From: an uncultured Lachnospiraceae bacterium
GTDB lineage: Bacteria; Bacillota; Clostridia; Lachnospirales; Lachnospiraceae
Reading direction: 5' to 3'
DNA length: 57,143 nucleotides
Assembly: GCA_949840465.1 (NCBI GenBank)
Contig: CATKXE010000012.1
Coordinates: 1 to 57,143, forward strand
Shown: piece after piece, positions 7,981 to 17,004 of the stretch
Layout of the letters: each line of letters starts with the position of its first letter
Numbering within the stretch: position 1 is the stretch's first letter
Notes under the pieces: generated by a model
Databases searched by the model: none
Told to the model about the DNA's origin: nothing
What the model saw: the letters and a program-made list of their open reading frames with translations, nothing else
Made by a program: the position numbers and the translations under genes

Positions 7981-8466
7981 ATGAAGCTAGTGATTACAAT
8001 GAGCCGTCGTTTCGGTACAGGCGCCAGCATTATTGCAAATGATCTTTCTGTCAGACTTGGTATTCCTGTTTATGATAAAGCATTCATTGAGCAGAAGCTG
8101 GGTAAGCATGAATATGAGACCGAGGTGGAAGCAATCCGCAAGCTGGCCGAAAGTCCATGTATTATTTTGGGCCGCTGTGCCTCCAACATACTGAATGACC
8201 GGATGAACGTCCTCAACATCTATGTGTGTGCCGACAAGGAAGACCGTATCCACCGCATCATGAAGCTGGAATCACTCTCTTACGAAGAGGCAGAAGAAAA
8301 ATTGGAGCGCACAGACGCGCAGCGTGCAGCTTATTACCATGAACATACCGGGAAAACCTGGGGGGACGTCAACGATTACCATATGATTATGGATACGTCA
8401 GAACTCGGGGTCGAGAACTGCGCAGATATATTGATGCATTATTTCGAAAAACTTGAATACATATAA
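7981..8466 (+). CDS. Cytidylate kinase-like family protein
   Basis: 161 residues, shorter than true cytidylate kinase (about 220). It opens with MKLVITMSRRFGTGASIIA, a nucleotide-binding loop in which the usual GKS lysine is replaced; this is normal for the cytidylate-kinase-like family. CIILGRCASNIL and YVCADKEDRIHRIM match the middle of the fold, including the Arg-rich lid. It is predicted to bind ATP and perhaps phosphorylate a nucleotide, but the true substrate of these short forms is unknown. AAAGGAGGA precedes the ATG. It is monocistronic, with a terminator after it. Confidence 0.75.
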   Translation: MKLVITMSRRFGTGASIIANDLSVRLGIPVYDKAFIEQKLGKHEYETEVEAIRKLAESPCIILGRCASNILNDRMNVLNIYVCADKEDRIHRIMKLESLSYEEAEEKLERTDAQRAAYYHEHTGKTWGDVNDYHMIMDTSELGVENCADILMHYFEKLEYI

Positions 8467-8494
8467 TTTATAAATCTCCAGAAGACGATACACG

Positions 8495-8555
8495 CGGGAA
8501 GCCTGCCGGGACAAAGCTTTGAGATGCTTCGTCCTGACAGGCTTCCCGTATTTTT
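8495..8555 (+). terminator. Long-stem terminator after the cytidylate-kinase-like gene
   Basis: CGGGAAGCCTG (8495-8505) pairs with CAGGCTTCCCG (8538-8548); further pairing GGAC/GTCC continues inside. The run TATTTTT follows. It lies 28 bases past the stop. Confidence 0.7.
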
Positions 8556-8592
8556 AACCGGCAGCTCTCCTTACGCCGCAGATGCTTGTTTT

Positions 8593-8744
8593 TTAATTCC
8601 CACAAAGCAACGAGCCAGGCGGGCATGTTTTTGTATGTCCATTTGGCGGCTGCCGCGAGGGTTGCTAAGCGCCGCTGAGACTTTAGCAACCCTCGGAACG
8701 GAGTGCAGGCCAAATACCCCGCAGCAAGCTGCGGGGTATTTGAC
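8593..8744 (+). repeat. Dispersed structured repeat, copy A
   Basis: About 150 bases, sharing most of its length with copies B (14830-14980, inverted) and C (18551-18685). Landmarks are CAAAGCAACGAGCCAGG, a small hairpin around ATGTTTTTGTATGTCC, and TTGGCGGCTGCCGCGAGGG. A 13-bp perfect stem follows (CGAGGGTTGCTAA 8656-8668 with TTAGCAACCCTCG 8683-8695), then a 14-bp perfect tail stem AAATACCCCGCAGC / GCTGCGGGGTATTT (8712-8741). It lies between two convergent genes, so the tail probably also terminates both. Confidence 0.8.
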
Positions 8745-8775
8745 TTCTAATCACTGAATATACCGTTTTCCTTCA

Positions 8776-9936
8776 TTAATCTGCCGTTTCGTCCGCCTTG
8801 GATTTTTCCGTGTCCTGGGACTCCCTGGAACTGCCGTCCTCCCCGGAATCATCCTGATCCTCTCTGCCGTCCTGATCGGAAACGCCATGACCTGCAAAAT
8901 CAATACTCTGCCACAGTTCATTATCAACAGTAATCTCCGTTTCGCCCTTCCATTCTTCGATCAGGGAATCATACTGCTCATCCTTCCGATCCTGTATCAT
9001 GCTCTCTTTCTTCTCATCCGTTGCCTTGCGATCCAAAAGGCTGGTTACCACACCTACGTATAGCCCGCTGTCCGTCTCAATGACATCTGTTGACTCATTC
9101 TCCCTGAGCTGATCTGCTTCCTCAATCAACGCCGTATCCGGCACCCTTGTCTCGGAATCAAATGTCACTGTCTCTACTTTCACATCAGCCTCTTCTGCAA
9201 GAGCATCTATATCCTTATCTTTACTGTCTTTTAATTCCTTTGCAAATTTTTCTGCCCTGGTTTTTAATTCTTCCTTTTCCTCATCCGACATCTCGCTGTC
9301 ATCTTCTGATTTTTCCTTACTGTCATCCTCTGACTTTTCTTCACTGTCGCCGTCGTCTTCTTTTGTATAGGAGAAGAACACATACTTCATACTCTTTTGT
9401 GCCGCTTCCTCATCCGATATCTCTTCGTCGACGCCTTCCTTCATTGGAGCGTCCATCTTCTTCTGGATTGTAAACATCGTTAAATATTCTTCAATGTACT
9501 TTGCATATCCTGACACTAATTTTTTTGTTTCCAGATCATTCTGCTCTTCAAAATCAGCAGCAGCCTTCTCGATTGCCTTCTGCTCTTCTTCTGTCAGCGC
9601 AATATCATATTCCTCTGCATGCTGGCTTACCAGGCATAGTTCCACCATAGTGTCCATCAGATCATTCTTTACGGACTCCTCATAGATCTGTCCCAGGAAA
9701 TTCTGTTCCCAGAATTCAGAAGGAGTACTTCCCGTCAAATCTGTATAATAATTCTCATATCGGGACTGTACCATCCTCGCATAAAAATTCGCAACTCCAT
9801 AGGAAATCTCCGTATCTCCCACCGTTGCCAGCACCTTGTCATTATCCACAGACTTCTGCTGACAGCCCGACAGCGGCGTGACCGCAAGCATCCCCGCCAT
9901 TGACAGAACCAGTCCTCTTTTTTTCCACTGTTTCAT
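8776..9936 (-). CDS. Lipoprotein foldase-like protein (SurA/PrsA N-terminal type)
   Basis: 386 residues. A lipoprotein signal peptide ends in the lipobox LSGC (Cys about 25), so it should be anchored outside the membrane. VLATVGDTEISYGVANFY is the start of a SurA/PrsA-type chaperone domain that runs to about 170. Residues about 195-235 are a very acidic Asp/Glu/Ser/Lys linker. A clear parvulin isomerase motif is not visible in the remaining part, so it may be a chaperone rather than an active isomerase. The extreme C-terminus is also acidic. AGGAGG precedes the ATG. It lies just after mfd, a common place for such genes in Clostridia. Confidence 0.8.
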   Translation of the reverse strand: MKQWKKRGLVLSMAGMLAVTPLSGCQQKSVDNDKVLATVGDTEISYGVANFYARMVQSRYENYYTDLTGSTPSEFWEQNFLGQIYEESVKNDLMDTMVELCLVSQHAEEYDIALTEEEQKAIEKAAADFEEQNDLETKKLVSGYAKYIEEYLTMFTIQKKMDAPMKEGVDEEISDEEAAQKSMKYVFFSYTKEDDGDSEEKSEDDSKEKSEDDSEMSDEEKEELKTRAEKFAKELKDSKDKDIDALAEEADVKVETVTFDSETRVPDTALIEEADQLRENESTDVIETDSGLYVGVVTSLLDRKATDEKKESMIQDRKDEQYDSLIEEWKGETEITVDNELWQSIDFAGHGVSDQDGREDQDDSGEDGSSRESQDTEKSKADETAD

Positions 9937-10041
9937 GATATCCTCCTAAAGTATCTTTTGTAACCTGTATTTTTATTTTGATCCCCACACCCCAAGAGAA
10001 GCGGCATGGCTCATACAATTTATCATTATAACCCGTTTTTC

Positions 10042-13000
10042 CTATTCTAACAAGCCTTTTATGTCATTTAACAGCTTTTTCACAAGCTCTAAGATATCCG
10101 AATCCTTTTCCTTCTTCGCCGTTCTGCGTTTTTTATAGATAAAATAAGGCGTATTCTCTGCCCGAAAGAGCAGATCCCCCTTCCAGGACGCCACCAGGCC
10201 TGCGATTCTGTCGGCATGCACTCTGGCTTTTTCGTACATAACGAACTTTAATTCCCCGCCCTTTTCCTCCACGCTGGTCACAAAAGCCGAGTGGGCCAGA
10301 GATTTCAAAAGTGCAATCTGCAAAAGCTGCTGCACCTTTTTCGGGATATCCCCGAACCGGTCGATGAGCTCGTCAAGCATATTGTCCATCTCTTCCTCAT
10401 TTTCCACGGCTGCAATCCGCTTATAAATATCCAGCTTCTGGTATTCGTTAGGGATGTAAGAATCCGGGATATAGGCGTCCACGTTCAAATCCACGGAAGT
10501 TTCAAAAATATTTTCATCCAGTTCTCCTTTTTCCTGCTTCACCGCCTCATTGAGCATCTTGCAGTACAGGTCATACCCCACCGATTCCATATGCCCGTGC
10601 TGCTCTGCCCCAAGGAGGTTCCCTGCGCCGCGTATCTCCAGATCCCGCATGGCAATCTTAAAGCCGGAGCCTAAATCCGTAAATTCGCGGATCGCTGCCA
10701 GACGCTTTTCCGCCACCTCCTTAAGAAGCTTATCCTTCCGGTATAGGAGAAATGCATAAGCCATCCGGTTGGAACGTCCCACACGGCCCCGAAGCTGGTA
10801 GAGCTGGGACAGGCCGAATCGATCCGCGTCATGAATGATGATGGTATTGGCGTTAGGGATATCCAACCCGGTCTCAATGATGGTGGTTGAGACCAGCACA
10901 TCGATCTCTCCGTTGATGAAATCATACATAATATTCTCCAGCTGCCGCTCATTCATCTGCCCATGCGCAAAAGTTACCGCAGCATCGGGCACCAGTTTCT
11001 GCACGGCCGACGCCACCTCGGGGATGTCATTCACCCGGTTGTGGACATAATACACCTGCCCTCCCCGTGAAAGCTCCCGTTCAATCGCTTCCCGCACCAT
11101 CTCGTTATTATATTCCATCACATAAGTCTGGACAGGCATCCTGTCCATGGGCGCCTCCTCCAGCACGCTCATATCCCGGATCCCAATGAGGCTCATATGG
11201 AGGGTCCGCGGAATGGGCGTGGCTGTCAGGGTCAGGACATCCACGCTCTCCCGCAGCTTCTTGATCTTCTCCTTATGGGTTACGCCAAACCTTTGCTCCT
11301 CGTCAATCACCAGAAGTCCCAGATCTTTATAGCCCACATCCCTGGATAAGACACGGTGGGTGCCAATGAGAATGTCCACCAGCCCCTTTTTCAGATCCTC
11401 CACCGTCTTTTTTTGCTCTGTGGGCGTACGGAACCGGCACAGCAGATCAATACGCACCGGAAAATCCTTCATTCTCTGTACAAATGTATTATAATGCTGC
11501 TGCGCCAGAATCGTGGTAGGAACCAGATATACCACCTGCCGGCTCTCCTGAACTGCCTTGAATGCCGCCCGGATCGCAATCTCCGTTTTCCCGTAACCCA
11601 CATCCCCGCAGATCAGGCGATCCATAATCTTGTGGCTTTCCATGTCCCGCTTCGTGTCTGCGATTGCCTGAGCCTGATCCTCAGTCTCCTCGAAAGGAAA
11701 CATTTCCTCAAACTCCGTCTGCCACACTGTATCCGGCCCATACACATAACCGTCCGCCTTCTGCCTGGCGGCATAGAGCTTCACCAAATCTTTGGCAATG
11801 ACCTGAACGGCCGAACGCACCTGCCTCTTCGTCTTGAGCCATTGAGACGTCCCTAGCTTATTTAGCTTCGGCTTTCCCGCATCTGAACCGGCATATTTCT
11901 GAATCAGGTTAAGCTGGGTCGCCGGAATATACAGGACTCCTCCCTCGGCGTAGGAAATCTTCATATAATCCTTGGTCACCCGCTCCACCTGTATTTTTTC
12001 AATTCCATGGTAAATTCCAAGGCCGTGGTTCTCATGAACCACGTAGTCCCCCGGCTTTAATTCTGTGAAATCCTGTATCTTCTGCCCTTCATAAACCTTG
12101 CGTCTCTTTTTCTTCTTCTGACGGCCGAAAATATCTGTCTCCGAGATGACCATGAATTTCAGAAACGGATACTCATACCCCTCTTCCACATGGCCGTAGG
12201 ATGTAAGAATCTCTCCCGGCAGAACCTCCCTGTCCAGATCCTCACTGTAGAAGCTGCTCAGGTCATAATCCCGCAGATCCTCCGCCAGGCGTCTGGCCCT
12301 TGTACGCGACCCTGACAACAGGACCACCCGGTATCCGCTGCGTTTCAGCCGTTTCAAATCCCGGGTGAGCATTTCAAAACTGTTGTTGTACGGATTCACC
12401 CCCTTTGACTGAATCCGGTAGGTCTTACGCAGCCGGAAACCGGTGCATTTTGATTCCAGCGTGGTAAATCCCACTGCCGGCAGGGCATTCATCCGCTCGG
12501 CAACCTCCTTTTCGGAAAAGACCCTGAGAATGTCATCCGCTAAATCCACCCCTGCTTTCTCCCGGTTCTTCCGGCTCTCCGAATATTCCAGCACCGCCTC
12601 TTTCGCCCTCTCCAACAGCCGTATCGGCTCATCCAGCAGAAGAAGCACATCCTCCTTGGGAAAATAATCCAAAAACGACTCCATGTTCCAGGAATCGTCG
12701 TAAAGCTCTGTGGCAGGATAAATCTTCAATTCCTCCAGATTATCTATGGAACGCTGGCTCTCCACATCAAAGGTACGGATGGAATCAATCTCATCTCCCC
12801 ACAGCTCTAATCGGGCAGGCGCCTCCTCTGTCAGAGGGTAGATATCCAGAATACCGCCCCGCACGGCAAACTGCCCCGGTCCGTTCACTTCTTCCTCCCG
12901 GTCATACCCCATGGCGGAGAGCTTTTTCTGCAGCTTGGAAAAATCAAGGCTGTCCCCCGTGCACAGGCCGATCTTCCGGTCAGAAAGCTTTCCCTTCGGA

Positions 13001-13470
13001 GGGAGGCCGTCCAGAAAGGCGTCAATCGTAGTAATCACAGTTAACAAATCCTGCTGCCTATCCGTCCCGTCCTGCGTCCTCTTTACGCCCTCCGCCGCAC
13101 GGACAGCCGATGATTTTTGTTTCTGCCCGTCCGCCTCCTCATGCTCGATCAGCGCCCGAACCACTTCCATCCGCTGGCTGAGCAGGTATTTCCCCTTGAT
13201 ATCCGCATGATAGAACAAGAGATCTCTTGCCGGATAAAAATACACATTCTCATCCAAAAAGCGGTACTCTTCCCACGCCTTTTTCGCTTTTTCCTCACTG
13301 GAAAAAACGATGAGTCTATACCTGTACCCATCGCCCAATTCATACATCAAATGTGTTTTCTGAGAATTCACGCATCCTGCAATTTGCAGAAGCCCCTCTC
13401 CTTTTTTCCGTTCCCGTATAATCTCCTCATAATCCGCCAGTTCCCGAAGCGGCGCTAATAAAGCTCTCAC
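10042..13470 (-). CDS. mfd: Transcription-repair coupling factor Mfd
   Basis: 1142 residues, normal for Mfd. The protein displaces RNA polymerase stalled at DNA damage and recruits UvrA. Visible parts in order: the UvrB-like N-terminal module (VRGGILDIYPLT near 205), the polymerase-interaction domain (PGDYVVHENHGLGIYHGIE), the RecG-like helicase with Walker A GDVGYGKTE, motif II VIDEEQRFG, TATPIPRTLHMSL and the QLRGRVGR motif VI, and the C-terminal TRCF domain. The start is GTG at 13470, 5 bases after the pth stop, with only a weak ribosome site, so translation is probably coupled to pth. Confidence 0.97.
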   Translation of the reverse strand: MRALLAPLRELADYEEIIRERKKGEGLLQIAGCVNSQKTHLMYELGDGYRYRLIVFSSEEKAKKAWEEYRFLDENVYFYPARDLLFYHADIKGKYLLSQRMEVVRALIEHEEADGQKQKSSAVRAAEGVKRTQDGTDRQQDLLTVITTIDAFLDGLPPKGKLSDRKIGLCTGDSLDFSKLQKKLSAMGYDREEEVNGPGQFAVRGGILDIYPLTEEAPARLELWGDEIDSIRTFDVESQRSIDNLEELKIYPATELYDDSWNMESFLDYFPKEDVLLLLDEPIRLLERAKEAVLEYSESRKNREKAGVDLADDILRVFSEKEVAERMNALPAVGFTTLESKCTGFRLRKTYRIQSKGVNPYNNSFEMLTRDLKRLKRSGYRVVLLSGSRTRARRLAEDLRDYDLSSFYSEDLDREVLPGEILTSYGHVEEGYEYPFLKFMVISETDIFGRQKKKKRRKVYEGQKIQDFTELKPGDYVVHENHGLGIYHGIEKIQVERVTKDYMKISYAEGGVLYIPATQLNLIQKYAGSDAGKPKLNKLGTSQWLKTKRQVRSAVQVIAKDLVKLYAARQKADGYVYGPDTVWQTEFEEMFPFEETEDQAQAIADTKRDMESHKIMDRLICGDVGYGKTEIAIRAAFKAVQESRQVVYLVPTTILAQQHYNTFVQRMKDFPVRIDLLCRFRTPTEQKKTVEDLKKGLVDILIGTHRVLSRDVGYKDLGLLVIDEEQRFGVTHKEKIKKLRESVDVLTLTATPIPRTLHMSLIGIRDMSVLEEAPMDRMPVQTYVMEYNNEMVREAIERELSRGGQVYYVHNRVNDIPEVASAVQKLVPDAAVTFAHGQMNERQLENIMYDFINGEIDVLVSTTIIETGLDIPNANTIIIHDADRFGLSQLYQLRGRVGRSNRMAYAFLLYRKDKLLKEVAEKRLAAIREFTDLGSGFKIAMRDLEIRGAGNLLGAEQHGHMESVGYDLYCKMLNEAVKQEKGELDENIFETSVDLNVDAYIPDSYIPNEYQKLDIYKRIAAVENEEEMDNMLDELIDRFGDIPKKVQQLLQIALLKSLAHSAFVTSVEEKGGELKFVMYEKARVHADRIAGLVASWKGDLLFRAENTPYFIYKKRRTAKKEKDSDILELVKKLLNDIKGLLE

Positions 13471-13475
13471 AATTC

Positions 13476-14054
13476 TTACTCTTCTTTCTTTTTCCGATTA
13501 TACTCGTTCATTGCGGCCTCAATCCTTCCCTCCATGATTGCCTCTGCTGCACAGACCGCTGTGTCATACCCCGCATCCATCAGTTCCTTCTCTGTCCTTG
13601 AAAAATGTCCCAGTACATAGTCCGCCAGATCAATCTTCGGCGGCTTTTCTCCGACTCCCACCTTGATCCGTGGGAAGACCTGCCCGCCGATCTGTGAAAT
13701 AATATTCTTCACTCCGTTATGTCCCCCGGCGCTTCCCTTTGCCCGGATCCGAAGCTGCCCGACTCCAAGACTCACATCATCATAAACAACCAACAGTTCC
13801 TTTGATACATCAATGTGATAGTAGTCCACCAGACGCCGCACGCTCTCCCCGCTCAAATTCATAAACGTCTGGGGCTTGGCTAAAATCACCTTCTTCCCCT
13901 GGATCATCCCATTTCCGGTCAATGCTCTATGTTTTTTTGTATTTACAGATATATTATATTTTTCTGCGATCCGGTCTATGACCTCAAAACCTGCGTTATG
14001 TCGGGTACCTTTATACTCCCTTGAAGGATTCCCCAGTCCCACAATCACAAACAT
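13476..14054 (-). CDS. pth: Peptidyl-tRNA hydrolase
   Basis: 192 residues, normal length. It frees tRNA from peptidyl-tRNA that drops off ribosomes. Family signatures: IVGLGNPSREYKGTRHNAGF (catalytic His in HNAG), KPQTFMNLSG, and VVYDDVSLGVGQLRIRAKG followed by GGHNGVKNI. GGAGGT lies about 12 bases before the ATG. pth and mfd are adjacent in many Firmicutes, and here only 5 bases separate them, so they form an operon with the foldase gene downstream. Confidence 0.97.
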   Translation of the reverse strand: MFVIVGLGNPSREYKGTRHNAGFEVIDRIAEKYNISVNTKKHRALTGNGMIQGKKVILAKPQTFMNLSGESVRRLVDYYHIDVSKELLVVYDDVSLGVGQLRIRAKGSAGGHNGVKNIISQIGGQVFPRIKVGVGEKPPKIDLADYVLGHFSRTEKELMDAGYDTAVCAAEAIMEGRIEAAMNEYNRKKKEE

Positions 14055-14236
14055 ACAGCCTTAACACCTCCAATTCCATCCCTTCAAGGTATCCCGATGT
14101 CCCCTTATTACATGGATAGCCTCTCAAAATCTTATGCATAAAAAGATTCCCTGAGTCTATATGGGTAATCCCTGAAAGGTATATTTCCCCCTGCTTCGTC
14201 ATACACTATTAAAAATGCACTTTGGGAGGATACTTC

Positions 14237-14677
14237 ATGAGTTCTAAAACCAAAATCATAGTTCTGCATATGAAAGAAATCATTTATACTGCCATTTTTG
14301 CTGCGCTGGGCATCCTGCTGATCATCCTGCTTGTATTCATGTTTCGCCCTGATGGAAAAAAGAACCAGGCAGACGCCGGAGCACAAAGACAGTATACCCC
14401 CGGAACCTACACCTCCACCCTCACGCTCAACAACACCACGCTGGAGGTGGAAGTATCTGTAGATGAGTCCCGCATCAATTCCATACGCTTCTCCAATCTG
14501 GATGAAAGTATCACCACAATGTTCCCGCTGATTCAGCCGGCCATTGAAGACATCTCCGAACAGATCTACGAAACACAGTCTTTGGAAGACATTAAACTCT
14601 CTGAGCAAACGCCTTACACATCTCAGGTCATCCTGGATACCATCGCTGAAACCGTAGAAAAAGCCGCAGTCGATTAG
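14237..14677 (+). CDS. Membrane-anchored protein with an FMN-binding-like outer domain
   Basis: 146 residues. A single N-terminal membrane segment (about 18-36, IFAALGILLIILLVFMF) is followed by a short linker and one domain starting YTPGTYTSTLTLNNTTLEVE, which recalls the core of FMN-binding (FMN_bind) domains. I see no clear flavin-attachment threonine motif, so cofactor binding is uncertain. The ATG at 14237 follows GGGAGG; a TTG further upstream is less likely. The gene is divergent from pth. Function unknown. Confidence 0.65.
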   Translation: MSSKTKIIVLHMKEIIYTAIFAALGILLIILLVFMFRPDGKKNQADAGAQRQYTPGTYTSTLTLNNTTLEVEVSVDESRINSIRFSNLDESITTMFPLIQPAIEDISEQIYETQSLEDIKLSEQTPYTSQVILDTIAETVEKAAVD

Positions 14678-14690
14678 GCTGCGACTTTTT
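14658..14690 (+). terminator. Terminator overlapping the end of the 14237 gene
   Basis: AAAAAGCCGCAG pairs with CTGCGACTTTTT (one mismatch) around a 9-base loop, and the T-run continues. The stop codon lies inside the loop. Confidence 0.75.
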
Positions 14691-14829
14691 TCTGCTGCCA
14701 TCCTTCTATCACACGTTCTCTCATACCAGAATCAATTATCCTATTCTTCCGTAAATCAATTTTCCCTCAGCAAAGCACAATATACTGCGTCAGCTCTACA
14801 TGATACACACTGCCTTCTGCGGAAAAGCC

Positions 14830-14980
14830 AAAGACTCCGCAGCAATCTGCGGGGTATTGGGTCCGCCCTCCGTTTCGGTCGTTACGATACAAGTGCCACC
14901 GGCACTTAACAACCCTCCCGGCAGCCGCCAGATGGACATGCCAACATGTCCACATGGCTCATTGCTTCACGGGAATAAAG
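14830..14980 (-). repeat. Dispersed structured repeat, copy B (inverted)
   Basis: Read on the minus strand it begins TTTATTCCCGTGAAGCAATG and carries a GGACATG..CATGTCC hairpin. Then come TCTGGCGGCTGCCGGGAGGG, a hairpin AAGTGCC/GGCACTT, and the tail CCCCGCAGATTGCTGCGGAG. The head matches copies A and C closely; the middle differs but keeps the ability to fold. It fills the gap between two convergent genes (14677 and 14996). Confidence 0.75.
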
Positions 14981-14995
14981 CCCAAAGAGACTAAA

Positions 14996-15259
14996 TTAAC
15001 CTTCCACAACCAGATACTGGCCGTTCGGAAGAACAAAGACTTCCGATGCTTCCTCCAGTTCGTCTTTGCTCATGCCCTCCACGTCAATCCCATTCTCTTC
15101 CAGATATTCTCTGACGTCATCCAATGTATCCACAACTACCGCCATACAGTCCTCCAAAAAAGCCTCCGCCTCTTCTATGGATCCTGCAACCGGCTCGTCA
15201 AATAATTGAGACTGCTTTTCTAAGAAAGTCAACAGACATTCTTCACTATACTCATTCAT
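14996..15259 (-). CDS. Small acidic conserved protein (87 residues)
   Basis: 87 residues, strongly acidic and helical: MNEYSEECLLTFLEKQSQLF, then EEAEAFLEDCMAVVVDTLDD, then a short strand-rich end. GGAGG precedes the ATG, and the start overlaps the end of the upstream HAD gene by 8 bases, so the two are translationally coupled. No recognised domain or catalytic motif. A partner or regulator of the phosphatase is possible but is only inferred from the overlap. Confidence 0.7.
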   Translation of the reverse strand: MNEYSEECLLTFLEKQSQLFDEPVAGSIEEAEAFLEDCMAVVVDTLDDVREYLEENGIDVEGMSKDELEEASEVFVLPNGQYLVVEG

Positions 15260-15929
15260 GTTCTTTAACCTCCCTATTCCTGATCAGTTTCATAATCTCT
15301 TCCGGCGAGCTTACTATATGTGCCGCACCGGCTTCCTGAAGTATTGTTCGACTGCGGAACCCCCATTCCACACCGATGGTCATCATCCGTGCATTTGTTC
15401 CCGTTGCAATATCTACTTCCGAATCCCCGATATAGACTGCCTCTTCCGGGCGAACCCCCAGTTCCTCTGCCGTCTGTAGTGCTGCCGTCGGGTCCGGCTT
15501 TCGGGGTATGCCGTCTATCTGTCCCTGAATCTTGTGGAACATCTCCCTGCCAAAGACTGCCTCCACAACGCGGACAGTCTGCTTGTGGGGCTTATTGGAA
15601 AGTACGGCCAGCCTGAAGCCTTCCCGCTTCATCTCACTGAGCAGTTCCTTAATTCCCCTGTAAGGTACTACATGATATGTGCAGTTCTCATGAAATATAC
15701 GTCCATATACCTGCATCGCCTCATCCAGCCTTCCAGGCGTGGGTTCCCCTGTCTCCAAAAGCGACTTCTCAATCAGAACACGGGCGCCATTCCCCACAAA
15801 CTGCCTGCACTTCTCCGGACTGATAGGGGATAACCCCATCTCCTTTAATGTCTCATTCACTGAGAAAACCAGAGAGTCCAACGTATCCGCCAATGTTCCA
15901 TCCAAATCAAAAATACCCAGCCTGTACAT
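15252..15929 (-). CDS. HAD-family phosphatase, phosphoglycolate phosphatase-like
   Basis: 225 residues, typical of the Gph/PGP branch of HAD hydrolases. Motif I is FDLDGTLADTLDSL (nucleophile Asp9), motif II AVLSNKPHK, motif III RKPDP with its lysine, and motif IV YIGDSEVDIATG. The cap lies between motifs I and II. It should hydrolyse a small phosphate ester in the cytoplasm, perhaps 2-phosphoglycolate; specificity cannot be read from sequence. It lies between sigG and the 87-residue gene, all on the minus strand. Confidence 0.85.
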   Translation of the reverse strand: MYRLGIFDLDGTLADTLDSLVFSVNETLKEMGLSPISPEKCRQFVGNGARVLIEKSLLETGEPTPGRLDEAMQVYGRIFHENCTYHVVPYRGIKELLSEMKREGFRLAVLSNKPHKQTVRVVEAVFGREMFHKIQGQIDGIPRKPDPTAALQTAEELGVRPEEAVYIGDSEVDIATGTNARMMTIGVEWGFRSRTILQEAGAAHIVSSPEEIMKLIRNREVKEHE

Positions 15930-16029
15930 GACATTCCATACCCTTCTTTTCTATATAGATAATCATAGTATGAAGCCATGGAAATTTCAACTAAAATTTT
16001 CTTTTTTTTACAAAAATCATGGCCAAAGA

Positions 16030-16812
16030 TTATTTTCCCAACAAATATTGGCGCATAACCTTCAATGCATTCTTTTCGAGGCGGCTGACCTGAGCCTGTG
16101 AAATCCTGATTTCCTCCGCCACCTCCATCTGCGTCTTCCCCTCAAAAAACCTCAGCCGGATAATATACCTTTCGCGCTCATTGAGCCGTTCCATGGCCGC
16201 CTCCAGAGATAATTCCTCGATCCAGTTCTCTTCCCGGCTCTTCTTATCACTGACCTGATCCATCACATACAACGTATCCCCGCCGTCATTATAGACCGGT
16301 TCATACAGGCTCATAGGCGCCTGTATGGCGTCTAACGCGAACACAATATCCTCCTTGGCAATCCCGATCTCCTCCGCAATCTCCTGCATGGTGGGTTCTT
16401 TCATATGTTTGCGCATATATCCTTCCTTGGCATAGATTGCTTTATAAGCCATATCCCGCAGCGATCGGCTCACCCGGATCGAATTATTGTCACGCAGATA
16501 TCTGCGGATTTCCCCAATAATCATTGGCACTGCATAAGTAGAAAATTTTACTTCTCTGTCAGGGTCAAAATTGTCCACTGCCTTCATCAGTCCAACACAT
16601 CCAATCTGGAACAGGTCATCCGCATTCTCGTTACTGCCCGTGAAACGCCGGATCACACTTAAGACCAGACGCAGGTTCCCCTTGATATATTCCTCTCTTG
16701 CTGTCTCGTCCCCTTCTTTGATGCGCGCAAGCAAAGCTTCCTTCTCTTCTTCTTTTAAGAGAGGAAGCTTTGCCGTATTCACACCACATATCTCCACTTT
16801 ATTCAAAGCCAT
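16030..16812 (-). CDS. sigG: RNA polymerase sporulation sigma factor SigG
   Basis: 260 residues, the normal size. Sigma-G switches on late forespore genes. The N-terminus MALNKVEICGVNTAKLPLL is the conserved sigma-G leader that contacts anti-sigma factors such as Gin. Region 2 (NLRLVLSVIRRF, then DLFQIGCVGLMKAVDNFD and FSTYAVPMIIGEIRRYLRD), region 3 and region 4 (ERYIIRLRFFEGKTQMEVAE, ending in the helix-turn-helix ISQAQVSRLEK) are complete. AGGAGG precedes the ATG. Its usual neighbour sigE is about 3.8 kb upstream instead of adjacent. Confidence 0.95.
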   Translation of the reverse strand: MALNKVEICGVNTAKLPLLKEEEKEALLARIKEGDETAREEYIKGNLRLVLSVIRRFTGSNENADDLFQIGCVGLMKAVDNFDPDREVKFSTYAVPMIIGEIRRYLRDNNSIRVSRSLRDMAYKAIYAKEGYMRKHMKEPTMQEIAEEIGIAKEDIVFALDAIQAPMSLYEPVYNDGGDTLYVMDQVSDKKSREENWIEELSLEAAMERLNERERYIIRLRFFEGKTQMEVAEEIRISQAQVSRLEKNALKVMRQYLLGK

Positions 16813-16838
16813 TGTTCAAATCCTCCTGCCAGATATTG

Positions 16839-16913
16839 ATACTTTACCGGACGTAAGTCCGCCCGCCCCGCAGGGGCATGTGTTACGGGTTGCCCTTTTG
16901 GGTATACTTTACC
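16839..16913 (-). repeat. Hairpin cluster flanked by a 10-bp direct repeat in the sigG leader
   Basis: On the minus strand GGTAAAGTAT occurs at 16904-16913 and again at 16839-16848. Between the copies are three small hairpins: CCC-AAAA-GGG, GCCCC-TGC-GGGGC and CGGAC-TTAC-GTCCG. The second copy ends 26 bases before the sigG start. It may be a leader-RNA regulator or a tiny insertion. Confidence 0.5.
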
Positions 16914-17004
16914 TCTAGTAGGATTTTTCTCACTCTGTGGATTTGTTATTCCATTTTACAGGGAATTAAAAAAACTTTTAGTCCTTGACAAACAGTTTCA
17001 CCGC

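Noticed and set aside
14011..14202. 63-codon minus-strand frame upstream of pth
   Set aside because: It overlaps the pth start in another frame and has no ribosome site.
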